Below, piece by piece: positions 5,267 to 5,851 of a stretch of 5,851 nt of DNA. Location of the stretch: contig RFIV01000061.1 of assembly GCA_003695085.1 (NCBI GenBank), positions 1 to 5,851 of the forward strand, read 5' to 3'. A program made the position numbers and the translations under genes. Source of the stretch: Gammaproteobacteria bacterium. Its GTDB lineage: Bacteria > Pseudomonadota > Gammaproteobacteria > Pseudomonadales > Oleiphilaceae. The notes under the pieces were generated by a model. That model saw only the letters and a program-made list of their open reading frames with translations, was not told the DNA's origin and made no database searches. How positions within the stretch are numbered: position 1 is the stretch's first letter; each line of letters begins with the position of its first letter.

Positions 5267-5851
5267 ATGAATATTATCGTCTTGGGCAAGAAGGGGACAC
5301 CCTCACGTACCCTGAATCTTCATACCGGGCACCTGGTGGCGGCGGTATGTCTGGTTGTCGCGCTGATCGGGGCGGGTGTGTGGCTGGGCGTGCGGATGGC
5401 TGCACCGGCTGAGACTGACTCGTCGCAAAATGCGAAGCAGGCTCTCTCGGCTTTGCAGGCTGAATATGATGCATTGCGCCAAGCCTATGAGATGCGGGAA
5501 AAGCAGTCCCAGGAAGAACTCAATGCGCTGACCCTGCGGTTGGGACAGTTGCAGGCACGCATGACGCGTATGGAGGCCGTCGGTGAACGCATCACGGACG
5601 CTGCCGGGCTGGATCCGAAGGAGTTTGATTTTGACGAGGATCCCGGCGTGGGGGGACCACAACCGCTTGCAGAGACCATGATCAACGCGGATGCCGACAG
5701 TCTGAGTGCGGAGCTGGAGGCCCTGGAGAATACCATGAGCGTACGTGAGGATCAGATCCACCTCATGGACATGGTTTTGAGCAGTGCCAGCATACAGAGC
5801 GAACGCTTTATCGCGGGTCGCCCGATCCGCAAGGGCTGGCTGTCGTCCAAA
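5267..5851 (+). CDS. Membrane-anchored coiled-coil M23-type (LytM-like) envelope protein, N-terminal part
   Basis: An open frame of 195 codons runs off the window end at an intact codon. Residues 1-22 are short and basic (KKGTPSR), and 23-42 form one membrane segment (LVAAVCLVVALIGAGVWLGV), so the rest should be periplasmic. Residues about 55-108 are strongly helical and probably coiled coil (QALSALQAEYDALRQ to ARMTRMEAVGERI), then AAGLDPKEFDFDEDPGVGGP (112-131), and a second helical stretch (about 144-170). It ends at FIAGRPIRKGWLSSK, where M23 (lysostaphin/LytM-type) peptidases of this group enter the catalytic domain; pseudomonads have a similar gene between the DUF721 gene and secA. The zinc motifs (HxxxD, HxH) would lie beyond the window, so I cannot say whether it is an active endopeptidase or an EnvC/NlpD-like amidase activator. 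ATG 5267 gives the expected MxIIxL-like N-terminus, although no Shine-Dalgarno sequence is visible before it. Confidence 0.82.
   Translation, partial: MNIIVLGKKGTPSRTLNLHTGHLVAAVCLVVALIGAGVWLGVRMAAPAETDSSQNAKQALSALQAEYDALRQAYEMREKQSQEELNALTLRLGQLQARMTRMEAVGERITDAAGLDPKEFDFDEDPGVGGPQPLAETMINADADSLSAELEALENTMSVREDQIHLMDMVLSSASIQSERFIAGRPIRKGWLSSK

Overview
The window is the 3' end of a division and cell wall (dcw) cluster from a gammaproteobacterium. The order is ddlB (3' part), ftsQ, ftsA, ftsZ, lpxC on the plus strand, then a convergent dciA-type DUF721 gene on the minus strand, then the 5' part of a membrane-anchored, coiled-coil M23-type envelope protein on the plus strand. The ftsZ-lpxC-DUF721 order and the strong resemblance of FtsA and FtsZ to pseudomonad and enterobacterial sequences from memory point to a Gammaproteobacterium. 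The DUF721/DciA gene points to a non-enteric lineage that loads its replicative helicase with DciA rather than the phage-derived DnaC. LpxC means a Gram-negative with lipid A. The DNA is moderately GC-rich by eye and nothing suggests recent transfer.

Positions 1-3679 are a tight run of peptidoglycan and divisome genes. DdlB makes the D-Ala-D-Ala dipeptide for the murein precursor. FtsQ is the bitopic scaffold that recruits FtsB/FtsL. FtsA tethers FtsZ to the membrane, and FtsZ forms the Z ring. Gaps are 2 bp (ddlB-ftsQ), 11 bp (ftsQ-ftsA) and 38 bp (ftsA-ftsZ), so they are probably co-transcribed. I see no terminator between them.

Positions 3680-4714 hold a 123-bp gap with a good extended -10 promoter, then lpxC, the committed and drug-targeted step of lipid A synthesis. 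lpxC and the minus-strand dciA gene collide tail to tail, with stop codons sharing two bases. The rho-independent terminator for lpxC lies inside the dciA reading frame.

Positions 5155-5266 are a 112-bp, AT-richer divergent region between dciA and the M23-type gene. It carries a plus-strand extended -10 promoter and two sets of imperfect direct repeats, and neither flanking start codon has a visible Shine-Dalgarno sequence. No stretch longer than 300 bases lacks a gene.

This is conserved housekeeping DNA and I found no undescribed system. The points worth a second look are small-scale: the terminator embedded in the opposing gene, a perfect 16-bp palindrome in dciA, a 9+1+9 inverted repeat at the start of ftsQ, and the divergent dciA/M23 control region.
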